A stretch of 64,000 nucleotides of DNA. Source: Alcaligenes faecalis. Lineage in GTDB: Bacteria; Pseudomonadota; Gammaproteobacteria; Burkholderiales; Burkholderiaceae_B. Positions 45,425 to 54,073 of this stretch are shown here, piece after piece. Made by a program: the position numbers and the translations under genes. The DNA is taken from contig NZ_CP031747.1 of the NCBI RefSeq assembly GCF_005311025.1, positions 2,230,954 through 2,294,953 of the forward strand, written 5' to 3'. How positions within the stretch are numbered: position 1 is the stretch's first letter; each line of letters begins with the position of its first letter. The notes beneath the pieces were generated by a model. The model was not told the DNA's origin and made no database searches. It was given only the letters and a program-made list of their open reading frames with translations.

Positions 45425-47716
45425 ATGACGACGATTCATAATCTTGGCTTTCCGCGCATTGGCGCCAAACGGGAACTGAAGTTCGCCTTGGAGTCTTACT
45501 GGAAGGGCGAATCTTCGCGTGACGAACTCAAGGCTCTGGGCGCACAACTGCGTCAGCGTCACTGGGAAAATCAGGCAGGTCTGGATCTGGTGCCCGTTGG
45601 AGATTTTTCTTTTTACGATCAGGTGCTGGATGCCAGCTTCTTGCTGGGCAACTTGCCTGAACGTGTGCAGGACTTTCATGGTGACGAGCTGGATAACTAT
45701 TTCCGTGTAGCGCGCGGTCGTTCGGCCAAGGGGCTGGAAGATCACAGCGCTTGCTGCGGTGGCGTGGCTGCCGGTGAAATGACCAAATGGTTCGACACCA
45801 ACTATCACTACATCGTCCCCGAATTTACGGCTGACACCCAGTTCAAGCTTGATGCCTCGCGTTTGTTGGAGCAGCTGGCTGAAGCCAAGGCTCAAGGCGT
45901 GAAAGCCAAGCCTGTGATTATTGGCCCCGTGACTTATCTGGCATTGGGCAAGGCCAAGGATGAATCCAACAAGCTGGCTCTGCTGGATCGCTTGCTGCCC
46001 GTGTATGTCCAATTGCTGGAGACGCTGGCCAAAGCAGGCGTGGAGTGGGTGCAGATTGACGAGCCTATTCTGGTTACCGAGCTGGATGCCGATTGGCAGC
46101 AAGCGTTCAAGACCGCTTATCAGCAACTGAAAGCTGCTGGCGTGAAGTTGCTGGTAGCCACTTACTTTGGTCAGTTGCTGGAAAATGCTGCTTTGGCCGC
46201 CAGCTTGCCTGTTGCCGGTTTGCATGTGGATGCCATCAATGATCGTGATGGTGTGGATGCACTGCTCAAGCTTTTGGGTGACGACAAGGTCTTGTCTCTG
46301 GGCGTGATCAATGGTCGCAATATCTGGAAAACAGATTTGACCGCTGTACTGGACTGGGTTGAGCCCATCGCCAAGCAACTGGGTGATCGTTTGTGGATTG
46401 CTCCTTCCTGCTCGCTGCTGCATGTGCCGGTTGATCTGGACAGCGAAGAAAAGCTGGATGCCGATGTGAAGTCCTGGTTGGCCTTTGCTTTGCAAAAGCT
46501 GGATGAACTGCGTGTATTGGGTAAAGCCTTGAGCCAAGGGCGTGATGCCGTCAAGGCAGAGCTGGCCGATAACCTGGCCGCTTTGACTGCCCGTCGCAAC
46601 TCGCCCCGTGTGAATAATCGTGCTGTGAAAGCAGCGGTGGCGCGCATCTCGGCCGAGCTGGGCAAGCGCAAGAGCGTTTACGAACAGCGTGCTTCCAAGC
46701 AAGCTGAATTCCTGAAACTGCCCGCATTCCCCACCACCACGATTGGTTCTTTCCCACAAACGGCAGAAATCCGTCGTGCTCGTAGCGAGTTCAAGGCCGG
46801 TCGTCTGGATGAAAACAGCTATCAGGCCGCAATGCGTGCCGAGATTGAGCGCAGCGTGCGTGAGCAGGAGAAACTGGGTCTGGACGTGTTGGTGCACGGC
46901 GAAGCCGAGCGTAACGACATGGTCGAATACTTTGGTGAGCAGTTGGACGGCTACGCATTCAGCCAGTTCGGTTGGGTGCAGTCCTACGGTTCGCGCTGCG
47001 TGAAACCACCCATCCTGTTTGGTGACATCAGCCGCCCTCAAGCCATGACGGTGGAATGGATCACCTACGCCCAGTCGCTGACTCAAAAACCCATGAAGGG
47101 CATGTTGACCGGCCCCGTGACGATCTTGAACTGGTCCTTTGTGCGTGACGACCAGCCTCGCTCGGCCTCTTGCTTGCAACTGGCGCTGGCCATTCGCGAA
47201 GAAGTGCTGGATCTGGAAAAGGCCGGTGTGCATGTGATTCAGATTGACGAAGCCGCCTTGCGTGAAGGTTTGCCTCTGCGTAAATCGCAATGGCAAAGCT
47301 ACCTGGACTGGGCCGTTGAAAGCTTCCGCATCACCGCCAACGGCGTGGGCGATGAGACGCAAATCCACACACATATGTGTTACTCGGAATTCAACGACAT
47401 CATTTCTTCCATTGCCGATATGGATGCGGACGTGATCACCATTGAAACCAGCCGCTCGGACATGGAATTGCTGGAAGCCTTCGAGAACTTCCAGTACCCC
47501 AACGAGATCGGCCCTGGTGTGTACGACATTCACTCGCCCAATATTCCGACCGAGCAGCACATTGTGAATTTGATGAAAAAAGCCGCCGAGCGCGTGCCAG
47601 CAGAACGTTTGTGGGTGAACCCCGACTGCGGTTTGAAGACACGTCAATGGGCTGAGGTGATTCCCGCTTTGACCAATATGGTGGCCGCAGCGAAAGTTTT
47701 GCGGGCAAGTGCCTGA
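45425..47716 (+). CDS. metE: Cobalamin-independent methionine synthase MetE
   Basis: Transfers a methyl group from 5-methyltetrahydropteroyl-polyglutamate to homocysteine. The 763 residues have both barrels. The N-terminal folate-binding barrel starts [25 protein letters not shown]. The C-terminal catalytic barrel contains [12 protein letters not shown] and the zinc ligands in [10 protein letters not shown] and [10 protein letters not shown]. Regulation by the adjacent MetR is likely. A strong hairpin terminator follows. Confidence 0.96.
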   Translation: MTTIHNLGFPRIGAKRELKFALESYWKGESSRDELKALGAQLRQRHWENQAGLDLVPVGDFSFYDQVLDASFLLGNLPERVQDFHGDELDNYFRVARGRSAKGLEDHSACCGGVAAGEMTKWFDTNYHYIVPEFTADTQFKLDASRLLEQLAEAKAQGVKAKPVIIGPVTYLALGKAKDESNKLALLDRLLPVYVQLLETLAKAGVEWVQIDEPILVTELDADWQQAFKTAYQQLKAAGVKLLVATYFGQLLENAALAASLPVAGLHVDAINDRDGVDALLKLLGDDKVLSLGVINGRNIWKTDLTAVLDWVEPIAKQLGDRLWIAPSCSLLHVPVDLDSEEKLDADVKSWLAFALQKLDELRVLGKALSQGRDAVKAELADNLAALTARRNSPRVNNRAVKAAVARISAELGKRKSVYEQRASKQAEFLKLPAFPTTTIGSFPQTAEIRRARSEFKAGRLDENSYQAAMRAEIERSVREQEKLGLDVLVHGEAERNDMVEYFGEQLDGYAFSQFGWVQSYGSRCVKPPILFGDISRPQAMTVEWITYAQSLTQKPMKGMLTGPVTILNWSFVRDDQPRSASCLQLALAIREEVLDLEKAGVHVIQIDEAALREGLPLRKSQWQSYLDWAVESFRITANGVGDETQIHTHMCYSEFNDIISSIADMDADVITIETSRSDMELLEAFENFQYPNEIGPGVYDIHSPNIPTEQHIVNLMKKAAERVPAERLWVNPDCGLKTRQWAEVIPALTNMVAAAKVLRASA

Positions 47717-47741
47717 TCAGGTCATGAGCTGAGTTTGGCGG

Positions 47742-47772
47742 AAAGTCCCGGCCAAATGCCGGGACTTTTTTT
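47742..47772 (+). terminator. Rho-independent terminator of metE
   Basis: An 11-bp stem, AAAGTCCCGGC with GCCGGGACTTT, has a 5-base loop and continues into a run of seven T. Confidence 0.88.
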
Positions 47773-47878
47773 GAGGCTGATTCAAACCTGTTTTCTGGCT
47801 TCACCAGGAAGAAGAGAGTAAGCAGTGCAGCCCCCCGAAGCAGCTCAGACAATCAGCACAGAGTGTACATAAATAAGA

Positions 47879-47926
47879 TGAATTTATTTTTCAAGATCAA
47901 TGACTTGGCTCGAAAATAAATTCGAG
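47879..47926. promoter_or_regulatory. Candidate operators upstream of the DUF1852 gene
   Basis: Two symmetrical sites lie 30-80 bases before the gene: TGAATTTATTTTTCA (TGAA-N7-TTCA, a MetR-like half-site pair with two extra bases) at 47879-47893, and CTCGAA-N6-TTCGAG at 47909-47926, a perfect 6-bp inverted repeat. Since the metE terminator cuts off read-through, this region must hold the promoter. The first site may bind MetR with altered spacing; the second matches no site I know. Confidence 0.4.
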
Positions 47927-47957
47927 ATTGAAATCAGAAATTAGGGCATACATAAAA

Positions 47958-48935
47958 ATGAATAAAGAATTCGCGTTCAGCATCAGAAGCATCCGTTTTG
48001 ATGAAAACTACCGTCCAGCCGATAACACACGTATCACCACTAACTTTGCCAATTTGGCCCGTGGTGAAAGCCGTCAGCAAAACCTGCGCAATACTCTGAA
48101 GATGATCGACAATCGCTTCAATAGTTTGGCGCATTGGGACAACCCGAATGGGGACCGTTATTCAGTTGAACTGGATATTGTCTCTGTTGATATTGATGTT
48201 GAAGGCAATGGTTCTACGTTTCCGACCATCGAAATCCTGAAAACCAGTATCGTTGATCACAAAGAAAACAAGCGTATTGAAGGGATTGTGGGTAACAACT
48301 TCTCTTCGTATGTGCGTGACTACGATTTCAGTGTGGTTCTGCTGGAGCACAACAAGAACAAAAACGGTTTCAGCGCCCCGGAAGGCTTTGGTGACTTGCA
48401 TGGCAAGTTGTTCAAGGCTTTCGTGAACTCCACGCTGTATCAGGAAAACTTCAACAAATCCCCCGTGATTTGCCTGAGCGTATCCAGCAGCAAGGTCTAC
48501 CACCGTACAGGTAATCAGCATCCGGTATTGGGCGTCGAATACCAGCAAAATGAGTTCTCGCCGACCGATGAGTACTTCGCGAAAATGGGTTTGCAGGTTC
48601 GTTATTTCATGCCCCCAAATAGCGTTGCGCCTTTGGCCTTTTACTTTCGTGGTGATTTGCTCAGTGACTACACGAATCTGGAATTGATCAGTACCATCAG
48701 CACGATGGAGACATTCCAGAAAATCTACCGCCCCGAGATTTACAATGCCAATTCGGCAGCAGGAATGCGCTATCAGCCCAGCCTGAAAAATGCGGATCAT
48801 TCGGTTACGCAAATTGTCTACGATCGTGAAGAACGTAGCCGTCTGGCGGTTGAGCAGGGCCGGTTTACCGAAGAGAGTTTTATCAAGCCATACAAAGTTA
48901 TTCTTGATCAATGGGCAGCCAGTTACGCGCTTTGA
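47958..48935 (+). CDS. mesX: DUF1852 protein, MesX-type methionine synthase partner
   Basis: A soluble 325-residue protein starting MNKEFAFSIRSIRFDENYRPADNTRITTNFANLARG, the typical opening of DUF1852. In other bacteria DUF1852 (MesX) is required with the short MetE-like enzyme MesD for an oxygen-dependent, folate-independent methionine synthesis; the source of the methyl group was not settled in what I know. Here it lies directly before such a short MetE-like gene, which supports the assignment. The start ATG at 47958 has only a weak ribosome site; a frame open from 47928 adds ten residues. Confidence 0.85.
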   Translation: MNKEFAFSIRSIRFDENYRPADNTRITTNFANLARGESRQQNLRNTLKMIDNRFNSLAHWDNPNGDRYSVELDIVSVDIDVEGNGSTFPTIEILKTSIVDHKENKRIEGIVGNNFSSYVRDYDFSVVLLEHNKNKNGFSAPEGFGDLHGKLFKAFVNSTLYQENFNKSPVICLSVSSSKVYHRTGNQHPVLGVEYQQNEFSPTDEYFAKMGLQVRYFMPPNSVAPLAFYFRGDLLSDYTNLELISTISTMETFQKIYRPEIYNANSAAGMRYQPSLKNADHSVTQIVYDREERSRLAVEQGRFTEESFIKPYKVILDQWAASYAL

Positions 48936-48964
48936 TTCATCAAAAACAACAAGGTTATTTAAAT

Positions 48965-49993
48965 ATGAAAAAATTGCTACCCACCTCCACCGCTGGCAGT
49001 TTGCCTAAACCCTCCTGGCTTGCTGAACCCGAGAAACTGTGGTCGCCCTGGAGACTGGAAGGTGAGGACCTGGTCGAAGGCAAGAAAGATGCACTGCGCT
49101 TGTCCTTGCAAGAACAATTGCACGCCGGTATCGATCTGATTAGCGACGGCGAGCAAACCCGCCAGCACTTTGTCACTACCTTCATCGAACATCTGGAAGG
49201 CGTGGACTTTGAAAAGCGTGAGACCGTGCGTATTCGTGACCGTTACGATGCCAGCGTTCCAAGCGTTGTCGGTGCTGTGAATCGCCCCAAGTCCGTATTT
49301 GTGGACGATGCCAAGTTCCTGCGCCAGCAAACCTCGCAGCCGATCAAATGGGCGCTGCCTGGCCCCATGACCATGATCGATACGCTGTACGACAACCACT
49401 ACAAGAGTCGTGAGAAACTGGCTTGGGAATTTGCCAAGATCCTGAACCAGGAAGCCAAAGAGCTGGAAGCCGCAGGCGTGGATATCATCCAGTTTGACGA
49501 ACCTGCTTTCAACGTGTTCTTTGACGAAGTGAATGACTGGGGTATTGCTACGTTGGAACGTGCCATTGAAGGTCTGAAATGCGAAACCGCCGTGCACATT
49601 TGCTACGGTTACGGCATCAAGGCCAACACCGATTGGAAAAAGACCCTGGGTTCGGAATGGCGTCAATACGAAGAGTCCTTCCCGAAGCTGCAGCAATCCA
49701 AGATCGACATCATTTCGCTGGAATGCCAGAACTCCCATGTTCCTATGGATTTGATCGAACTGATCCGTGGCAAGAAAGTGATGGTTGGCGCCATTGACGT
49801 GGCCACCAACGTGATTGAAACCGCTGACGAAGTGGCCAACACACTGCGCAAGGCGCTGAAGTTTGTGGACGCTGACAAGCTGTACCCCTCCACCAACTGC
49901 GGGATGGCACCTTTGCCACGCGCCGTGGCTCGTGGCAAGCTGCACGCCCTGAGCGCCGGTGCTGAAATCGTTCGCAAGGAACTGTCGGCCTGA
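48965..49993 (+). CDS. mesD: Short MetE-like methionine synthase, MesD type
   Basis: A 342-residue protein equal to the C-terminal catalytic barrel of MetE alone, starting MKKLLPTSTAGSLPKPSWLA. It keeps the zinc-site motifs (AVHICYGYGIK, LECQNSHVPMDL, NCGMAPLPRAVA) and has no folate-binding N-terminal barrel. Together with the adjacent DUF1852 gene this matches MesD. It lies 29 bases after that gene, so the two are an operon. The start ATG 48965 follows AAGG at some distance. A very strong hairpin follows the stop. Confidence 0.87.
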   Translation: MKKLLPTSTAGSLPKPSWLAEPEKLWSPWRLEGEDLVEGKKDALRLSLQEQLHAGIDLISDGEQTRQHFVTTFIEHLEGVDFEKRETVRIRDRYDASVPSVVGAVNRPKSVFVDDAKFLRQQTSQPIKWALPGPMTMIDTLYDNHYKSREKLAWEFAKILNQEAKELEAAGVDIIQFDEPAFNVFFDEVNDWGIATLERAIEGLKCETAVHICYGYGIKANTDWKKTLGSEWRQYEESFPKLQQSKIDIISLECQNSHVPMDLIELIRGKKVMVGAIDVATNVIETADEVANTLRKALKFVDADKLYPSTNCGMAPLPRAVARGKLHALSAGAEIVRKELSA

Positions 49994-50026
49994 TAGGTTT
50001 GATACCTTCGCGCTAGCTAGTTTCAG

Positions 50027-50084
50027 ACTGCCCCCAGCAAACAGTATTGATGGCTTTGCCATCGCTGTTGCTGGGGGCAGTTTT
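50027..50084 (+). terminator. Long hairpin terminator after mesXD
   Basis: A 14-bp perfect outer stem, ACTGCCCCCAGCAA with its complement (50068-50081), encloses smaller pairs (ACAG/CTGT and GATGGC/GCCATC). It is followed by TTTT. The full hairpin spans 55 bases. Confidence 0.8.
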
Positions 50085-50201
50085 ATTGGGGCTGCTGATT
50101 GTGTTGCTTTAAATGACAGATGCTCTCAAGCCGCCTGCAATGCCAGTAGGCGAGTATTTTGACACCTCTGCTTAAAGAAATTCTTGTCCACTATAAAGAA
50201 A

Positions 50202-50238
50202 TGAACTAGGATTCACTCATGTAATGAATCGAGGTTCA
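50202..50238. promoter_or_regulatory. Paired TGAA-N6-TTCA operator-like sites upstream of the TetR gene
   Basis: TGAACTAGGATTCA (50202-50215) and TGAATCGAGGTTCA (50225-50238) are two imperfect inverted copies of one 14-base site, 23 bases apart. The second ends 7 bases before the ATG of the TetR gene. They probably bind the TetR regulator in autoregulation. Confidence 0.5.
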
Positions 50239-50245
50239 CTTCTTT

Positions 50246-50893
50246 ATGGCCTATCGTCAAACCCCCGCCGTTGAAGCTCGTCTGCAAGACAATCGTAGCC
50301 GTATCCTGGAAGCCGCTCGTGTTTTGGTCAGTGAAGGTGGCTGGCAGGAAGCCCAGGTGGCCAGTGTGGCGGCTGCGGCGGGTATGGCCACTGGGACGGT
50401 CTATCGCTACTTCCCGTCCAAGGCCGAGTTGTTCGCGCAAGTGCTGTCGCAGGTGTCTCAGCGGGAGGTGGATGTACTCACAGACATTGCGCAGGCTGAC
50501 GGAGCCTCTATGCTGCGCCTGCATGCCGCAGTCTCAACATTCGTAAAACGCGCCATGCGTAATCCTCGTCTGGCGTATGCCTTGATTGCCGAGCCATGCG
50601 ATAAGGAAATCGACGCGGCTCGTCTGGTGTATCGCGCCGCGATCAGCCAGGTCATTCACTCCATTGTTTCCATGGGGCAAGATGCCCAGGAAATGCGCCA
50701 GGATGTGCAGCCCGATATTGCGGCTACCGTCATTGTGGGCGGTTTCATGGAAGGGCTGATTGGCCCGCTTTCTCCTTTAAGCCGTCAGCAGCACGATGGC
50801 ACGGACAGTTACCAGCGCCAAGTGGCTGCGCTGGCTGACCAGATTGCCCAGATGGCGTGCGCCAGCGTGGCAGTCCTTTCTGCCACGCCTTAG
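50246..50893 (+). CDS. TetR-family transcriptional regulator
   Basis: A 215-residue repressor. The N-terminal helix-turn-helix is clear: RSRILEAARVLVSEGGWQEAQVASVAAAAGMATGTVYRYFPSKAELFAQVL. The ligand domain is not assignable. It lies 21 bases before an acyl-CoA-dehydrogenase gene in the same direction, so it probably controls its own operon, perhaps in response to an acyl-CoA or alkylating stress. The start at 50246 leaves the paired repeats just upstream. Confidence 0.88.
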   Translation: MAYRQTPAVEARLQDNRSRILEAARVLVSEGGWQEAQVASVAAAAGMATGTVYRYFPSKAELFAQVLSQVSQREVDVLTDIAQADGASMLRLHAAVSTFVKRAMRNPRLAYALIAEPCDKEIDAARLVYRAAISQVIHSIVSMGQDAQEMRQDVQPDIAATVIVGGFMEGLIGPLSPLSRQQHDGTDSYQRQVAALADQIAQMACASVAVLSATP

Positions 50894-50914
50894 AAAAACA
50901 GTTCGGAGACAACC

Positions 50915-52627
50915 ATGAACCAAGCGCTTCCCCCCAGCATTTTGAATGCGCCCGAGTATCGTTACAGTACGCATCAGGTTTTGAATCAGGCTCTGCCCGC
51001 CAGTGGTTTCAATGCTTTTACGGGTGATCAGGTTTTAACCGAGGCCATTCGCCGCGAAGCCCCGTGGGCCGAATCGCGTTGTCAGGCTTTGGGGGCGATG
51101 GCTGGTGATGAAAATGTTCAGGAGTTGGCCCGTTTGGCGAACCGTCATATCCCTGAACTTAAAACGCATGATCGCTTCGGCAACCGGATTGATTGGCTGG
51201 AATTTCACCCCAGCTGGCATGAATTGATGACCCTGGCCTGGCAGCACGAGGTGCCGAATTTAAGCTGGCGTACGCAAGAGAAAAACGGCCACTTCGCTCG
51301 TGCGGTCTTGTCCTATCTGTGGAATCAGGTGGAGCATGGTACGGGTTGTCCGACTGGCATGGCGTATGCGGCGTATGCCGGTTTCGAGGCTGAACCTGCT
51401 TTGGCGATCTGGGCGGACAAGCTCAACGGGACGCGCTACGAATACAGTCGTCGCGAAGTGGGCGATAAACCCTCGGTGGTCATTGGCTATGCGATGACAG
51501 AAAAGCAGGGCGGTTCAGATCTGCGTGAGACGCAGACTACTGCGCGCTTCTCCCATAGCGCGGATTATCACGGCGCTACGGCGCATTGGTATGAGCTGAC
51601 GGGGCATAAGTGGTTTTGTTCAGTGCCGCAGTCTGATGGCTTTTTTACGCTGGCTAAAGTCAATGGCGGTGTTACTTGTTTCTTCTTGCCCCGTACCTTG
51701 CCGGACGGCAGCTATAACCGCTTTTTTGTACAACGCCTGAAGGACAAGGCGGGCAATCGTTCCAACGCGTCCAGTGAAGTGGAGTATGCGGGTACGCTGG
51801 CAATTCGGGTTGGGGAAGAAGGGCGCGGTATTCGGGAAATTCTGTCGCACTCGCATTTGACACGTCTGGATTTTGCGATTGGCTCGGCGGGTTTGATGCG
51901 ACAGGCACTGACCTTGGCCCTGCGTCACACGACATCACGCAAGGCTTTTGGAACCTCCATTGCCGATCGGCCCATGATGAGCAATGTGCTGGCGGATATG
52001 GCGGTAGAAGTGGAAGCGGCAACCTTGATGTCCTTGCGTGTGGCCAAGGCCACTGACCTGATGCAAAGCAGTGACCACGAAAGGCTGCTGGCTCGGGTGG
52101 CCACGCCTGCGGCTAAGTACTTCAATTGCTCGCGCGCCCCCTCCATTGCGAATGAGGCTTTGCAATGTCACGGCGGCAATGGCTTTATTGAAGAAAACCC
52201 CATGGCCCGTGTGTATCGAGAGGCCCCCTTGAACAGTGTTTGGGAAGGGACGGCGAATATGATGTGCATGGATGTGCGGCGCGCCATGATCAGAGATCCG
52301 CTTACGGTGGAGGCGGTTTTCAATGAAATCAGACCCTTGGCCGGGCAAGACAAGCGATTCGATGCTCTGGTACAGCACACTGAGCGCCTGGTTCGGGCGG
52401 CAATCGAGGATGAGTTCCTGGCCCGCCCCATGACCGAAGCCGTCGCCCGCGTCTTGCAGGCGGCCGAGCTGCTGCGCTATAGCTCTCAAGAAGTGGCGGA
52501 TGTGTTTTTAAGTACGCGTAGCGGCGGGGAAGTGGGGGCTTGGGGAGTGCATTACGGCACCTTGGGAATGATGGCATCTTCGTCAGTCGCGCAGAAAATT
52601 ATGCGCAGAGCGATGGTGACAGATTGA
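50915..52627 (+). CDS. AidB-like acyl-CoA dehydrogenase
   Basis: A flavoprotein of 570 residues similar to E. coli AidB (an isovaleryl-CoA-dehydrogenase-like protein of the adaptive response to alkylation). Family motifs are the FAD-binding segment YAMTEKQGGSDLRETQT, the YELTGHKWFCSVPQSDGFFTLAK stretch, the RNSSNEVEYAGT-like region and the C-terminal CHGGNGFIEENPMARVYREAPLNSVWEGTANMM. The true substrate is unknown. The start has GGAGACAACC upstream. It is the likely target of the TetR regulator encoded before it. Confidence 0.88.
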   Translation: MNQALPPSILNAPEYRYSTHQVLNQALPASGFNAFTGDQVLTEAIRREAPWAESRCQALGAMAGDENVQELARLANRHIPELKTHDRFGNRIDWLEFHPSWHELMTLAWQHEVPNLSWRTQEKNGHFARAVLSYLWNQVEHGTGCPTGMAYAAYAGFEAEPALAIWADKLNGTRYEYSRREVGDKPSVVIGYAMTEKQGGSDLRETQTTARFSHSADYHGATAHWYELTGHKWFCSVPQSDGFFTLAKVNGGVTCFFLPRTLPDGSYNRFFVQRLKDKAGNRSNASSEVEYAGTLAIRVGEEGRGIREILSHSHLTRLDFAIGSAGLMRQALTLALRHTTSRKAFGTSIADRPMMSNVLADMAVEVEAATLMSLRVAKATDLMQSSDHERLLARVATPAAKYFNCSRAPSIANEALQCHGGNGFIEENPMARVYREAPLNSVWEGTANMMCMDVRRAMIRDPLTVEAVFNEIRPLAGQDKRFDALVQHTERLVRAAIEDEFLARPMTEAVARVLQAAELLRYSSQEVADVFLSTRSGGEVGAWGVHYGTLGMMASSSVAQKIMRRAMVTD

Positions 52628-52735
52628 TTTGTGCTGTTCGCAGAGCCTGGAGGGAGCAGGGGCTATCTGGATCAAGTCCGGGATAGCCCTTGTTCTTTGG
52701 AGTCCGACGGCTTTGCAAGTAATGCAGGGTCAGTC

Positions 52736-53101
52736 TTACGCTGCTGTGCAGACCCTTAATCGGTGTTTATCCGGGTCCAGTGCAACGAATGTGCGCCCAA
52801 AAACGGCTGTCATGGGCTCTTGCTCTATGGTGATACCCGCTGTCACCCAGTTTTGATACAGCTGATCAACAGCCGCATCATCGTCCACTAAAAAAGAAAG
52901 CTCGGAGCGATGCCCAGTTCCGGATGAGACAAAGCTGGCTGCCTGGGTAGACCACAAACCCAGGGTCAGGCCCTTGTTCAGTTCAAACGTGACATAGGTG
53001 GGGAAGGATTCAACGGGCGCTTTTTGAAGCAGCTTCTCATAGAAAAGGCTGCTGGCGGCGGGGTCTTGGACATAGAGCAGCAAAAGGTTTGGGTGATTCA
53101 T
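52736..53101 (-). CDS. VOC (glyoxalase/bleomycin-resistance fold) protein
   Basis: A 121-residue protein with the paired beta-alpha-beta-beta-beta layout of the VOC superfamily. It starts MNHPNLLLLYVQDPAASSLFYEKLL and ends FVALDPDKHRLRVCTAA. Some metal ligands of true glyoxalases are not evident, so it may be a binding protein or an enzyme of unknown substrate. The start ATG 53101 has GGAG 6 bases upstream. It is divergent from the YafY-type regulator. Confidence 0.82.
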   Translation of the reverse strand: MNHPNLLLLYVQDPAASSLFYEKLLQKAPVESFPTYVTFELNKGLTLGLWSTQAASFVSSGTGHRSELSFLVDDDAAVDQLYQNWVTAGITIEQEPMTAVFGRTFVALDPDKHRLRVCTAA

Positions 53102-53144
53102 GATCGCTCCAACAAGGTGATTGAGCAGATCATTATGGGTGACC

Positions 53145-53167
53145 ATACTGCCAAAAAATGGCAGTAT
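53145..53167. promoter_or_regulatory. Palindromic operator between VOC gene and YafY-type regulator
   Basis: ATACTGCCA and its perfect complement TGGCAGTAT are separated by five A. The site lies between the two divergent genes. It covers the first possible ATG (53158) of the regulator, which argues for the next ATG (53173) as the true start and for control of both genes from this one site. Confidence 0.6.
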
Positions 53168-53172
53168 CTGGC

Positions 53173-53874
53173 ATGGCCCGAGCAGAACGACTTCTTTCCC
53201 TTTTACAAGTGCTACGCCGGCACAAACGTCCGGTGAGTGGTGCGCGGCTGGCCCAAGAGTTGGGCGTCAGCATTCGGACCTTATATAGGGACATTGCTTC
53301 CTTGCAGGCGCAAGGTGCCGATATAGAAGGGGAGCCGGGAGTCGGCTATGTGTTGCGACCTAGTTTCATGCTGCCACCCTTGATGTTTTCTCAAGCAGAG
53401 CTGGAGGCCTTGATACTGGGCTTTCGCTGGGTAGAAAAGTTTGCGGACGAGCCGCTGACCAAAGCGGCTGGCGATGCCATGGCCAAGATCTCTGCGGTCT
53501 TGCCCGATAGCTTGAGAGACAGCCTGGACAGCACCGCTTTACGGGTTGGGCCTAGAGTGATTCAGGATGCTGAGCTTGTTGATCTCGGCATTGCGCGTAC
53601 AGCGATTCGTTTGCAGCGCAAGCTGCGCATCATTTATGTAGACGGGGCAGGCCAGGAGTCGGAGAGAGTGATCTGGCCTTTTTCCTTGGGCTACTTTCAG
53701 CACTTCCGGATTCTGGTGGGCTGGTGCGAATTGAAAGGGGATTTTCGGCATTTCCGGACGGACAGGATACAGCGCTTGGTCTGTCTGGAGGAGTCTTATT
53801 CCCGGCATCGGTCTGATTTGTTCAAGCAGTGGCGCGCAACACAAACAGAGCTACGCTACGTGTTTGATAGTTAA
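53173..53874 (+). CDS. YafY-family HTH/WYL-type transcriptional regulator
   Basis: A regulator of about 233 residues. The N-terminal HTH_11 domain is MARAERLLSLLQVLRRHKRPVSGARLAQELGVSIRTLYRDIASLQAQG. A linker (YVLRPSFMLPPLMFSQAELEALILG) and a WYL-like sensor domain (LRIIYVDGAGQESERVIWPFSLGYFQHFRILVGWCELKGDFRHFRTDRI) follow; the usual W-Y-L is here W-P-F/L-G-Y. It probably represses itself and the divergent VOC gene through the palindrome at 53145-53167. An alternative start at 53158 adds five residues. Confidence 0.85.
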   Translation: MARAERLLSLLQVLRRHKRPVSGARLAQELGVSIRTLYRDIASLQAQGADIEGEPGVGYVLRPSFMLPPLMFSQAELEALILGFRWVEKFADEPLTKAAGDAMAKISAVLPDSLRDSLDSTALRVGPRVIQDAELVDLGIARTAIRLQRKLRIIYVDGAGQESERVIWPFSLGYFQHFRILVGWCELKGDFRHFRTDRIQRLVCLEESYSRHRSDLFKQWRATQTELRYVFDS

Positions 53875-54044
53875 AATTCTATTTATTGTTGGTTTTTTTG
53901 ATAATTTTTTAATTTTATATCGAATCAAATCTGATTTAAATTTATAAAAATTAATTTTTCCTGATTTTCTTATTATGGAATAAATCATAATAAGATACAG
54001 TGAAAACCTAATTTTGCAGATATTATTATTTTGCTATTGTTTTA

Positions 54045-54068
54045 ACCCCCCTTTTTTTAAAGGGGGGT
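54045..54068. terminator. Bidirectional hairpin after the dCTP-deaminase-type gene
   Basis: A 10-bp perfect stem, ACCCCCCTTT with AAAGGGGGGT, has a 4-base loop. It lies 5 bases past the stop of the minus-strand gene at 54074. The remaining sequence from 53875 to 54044 is very AT-rich and holds no gene I can support. Confidence 0.65.
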
Positions 54069-54073
54069 ATATT

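Noticed and set aside
45389-47647. 752-codon open frame antisense to metE
   Set aside because: Same artefact; metE is complete and recognisable and the antisense protein has no domain.
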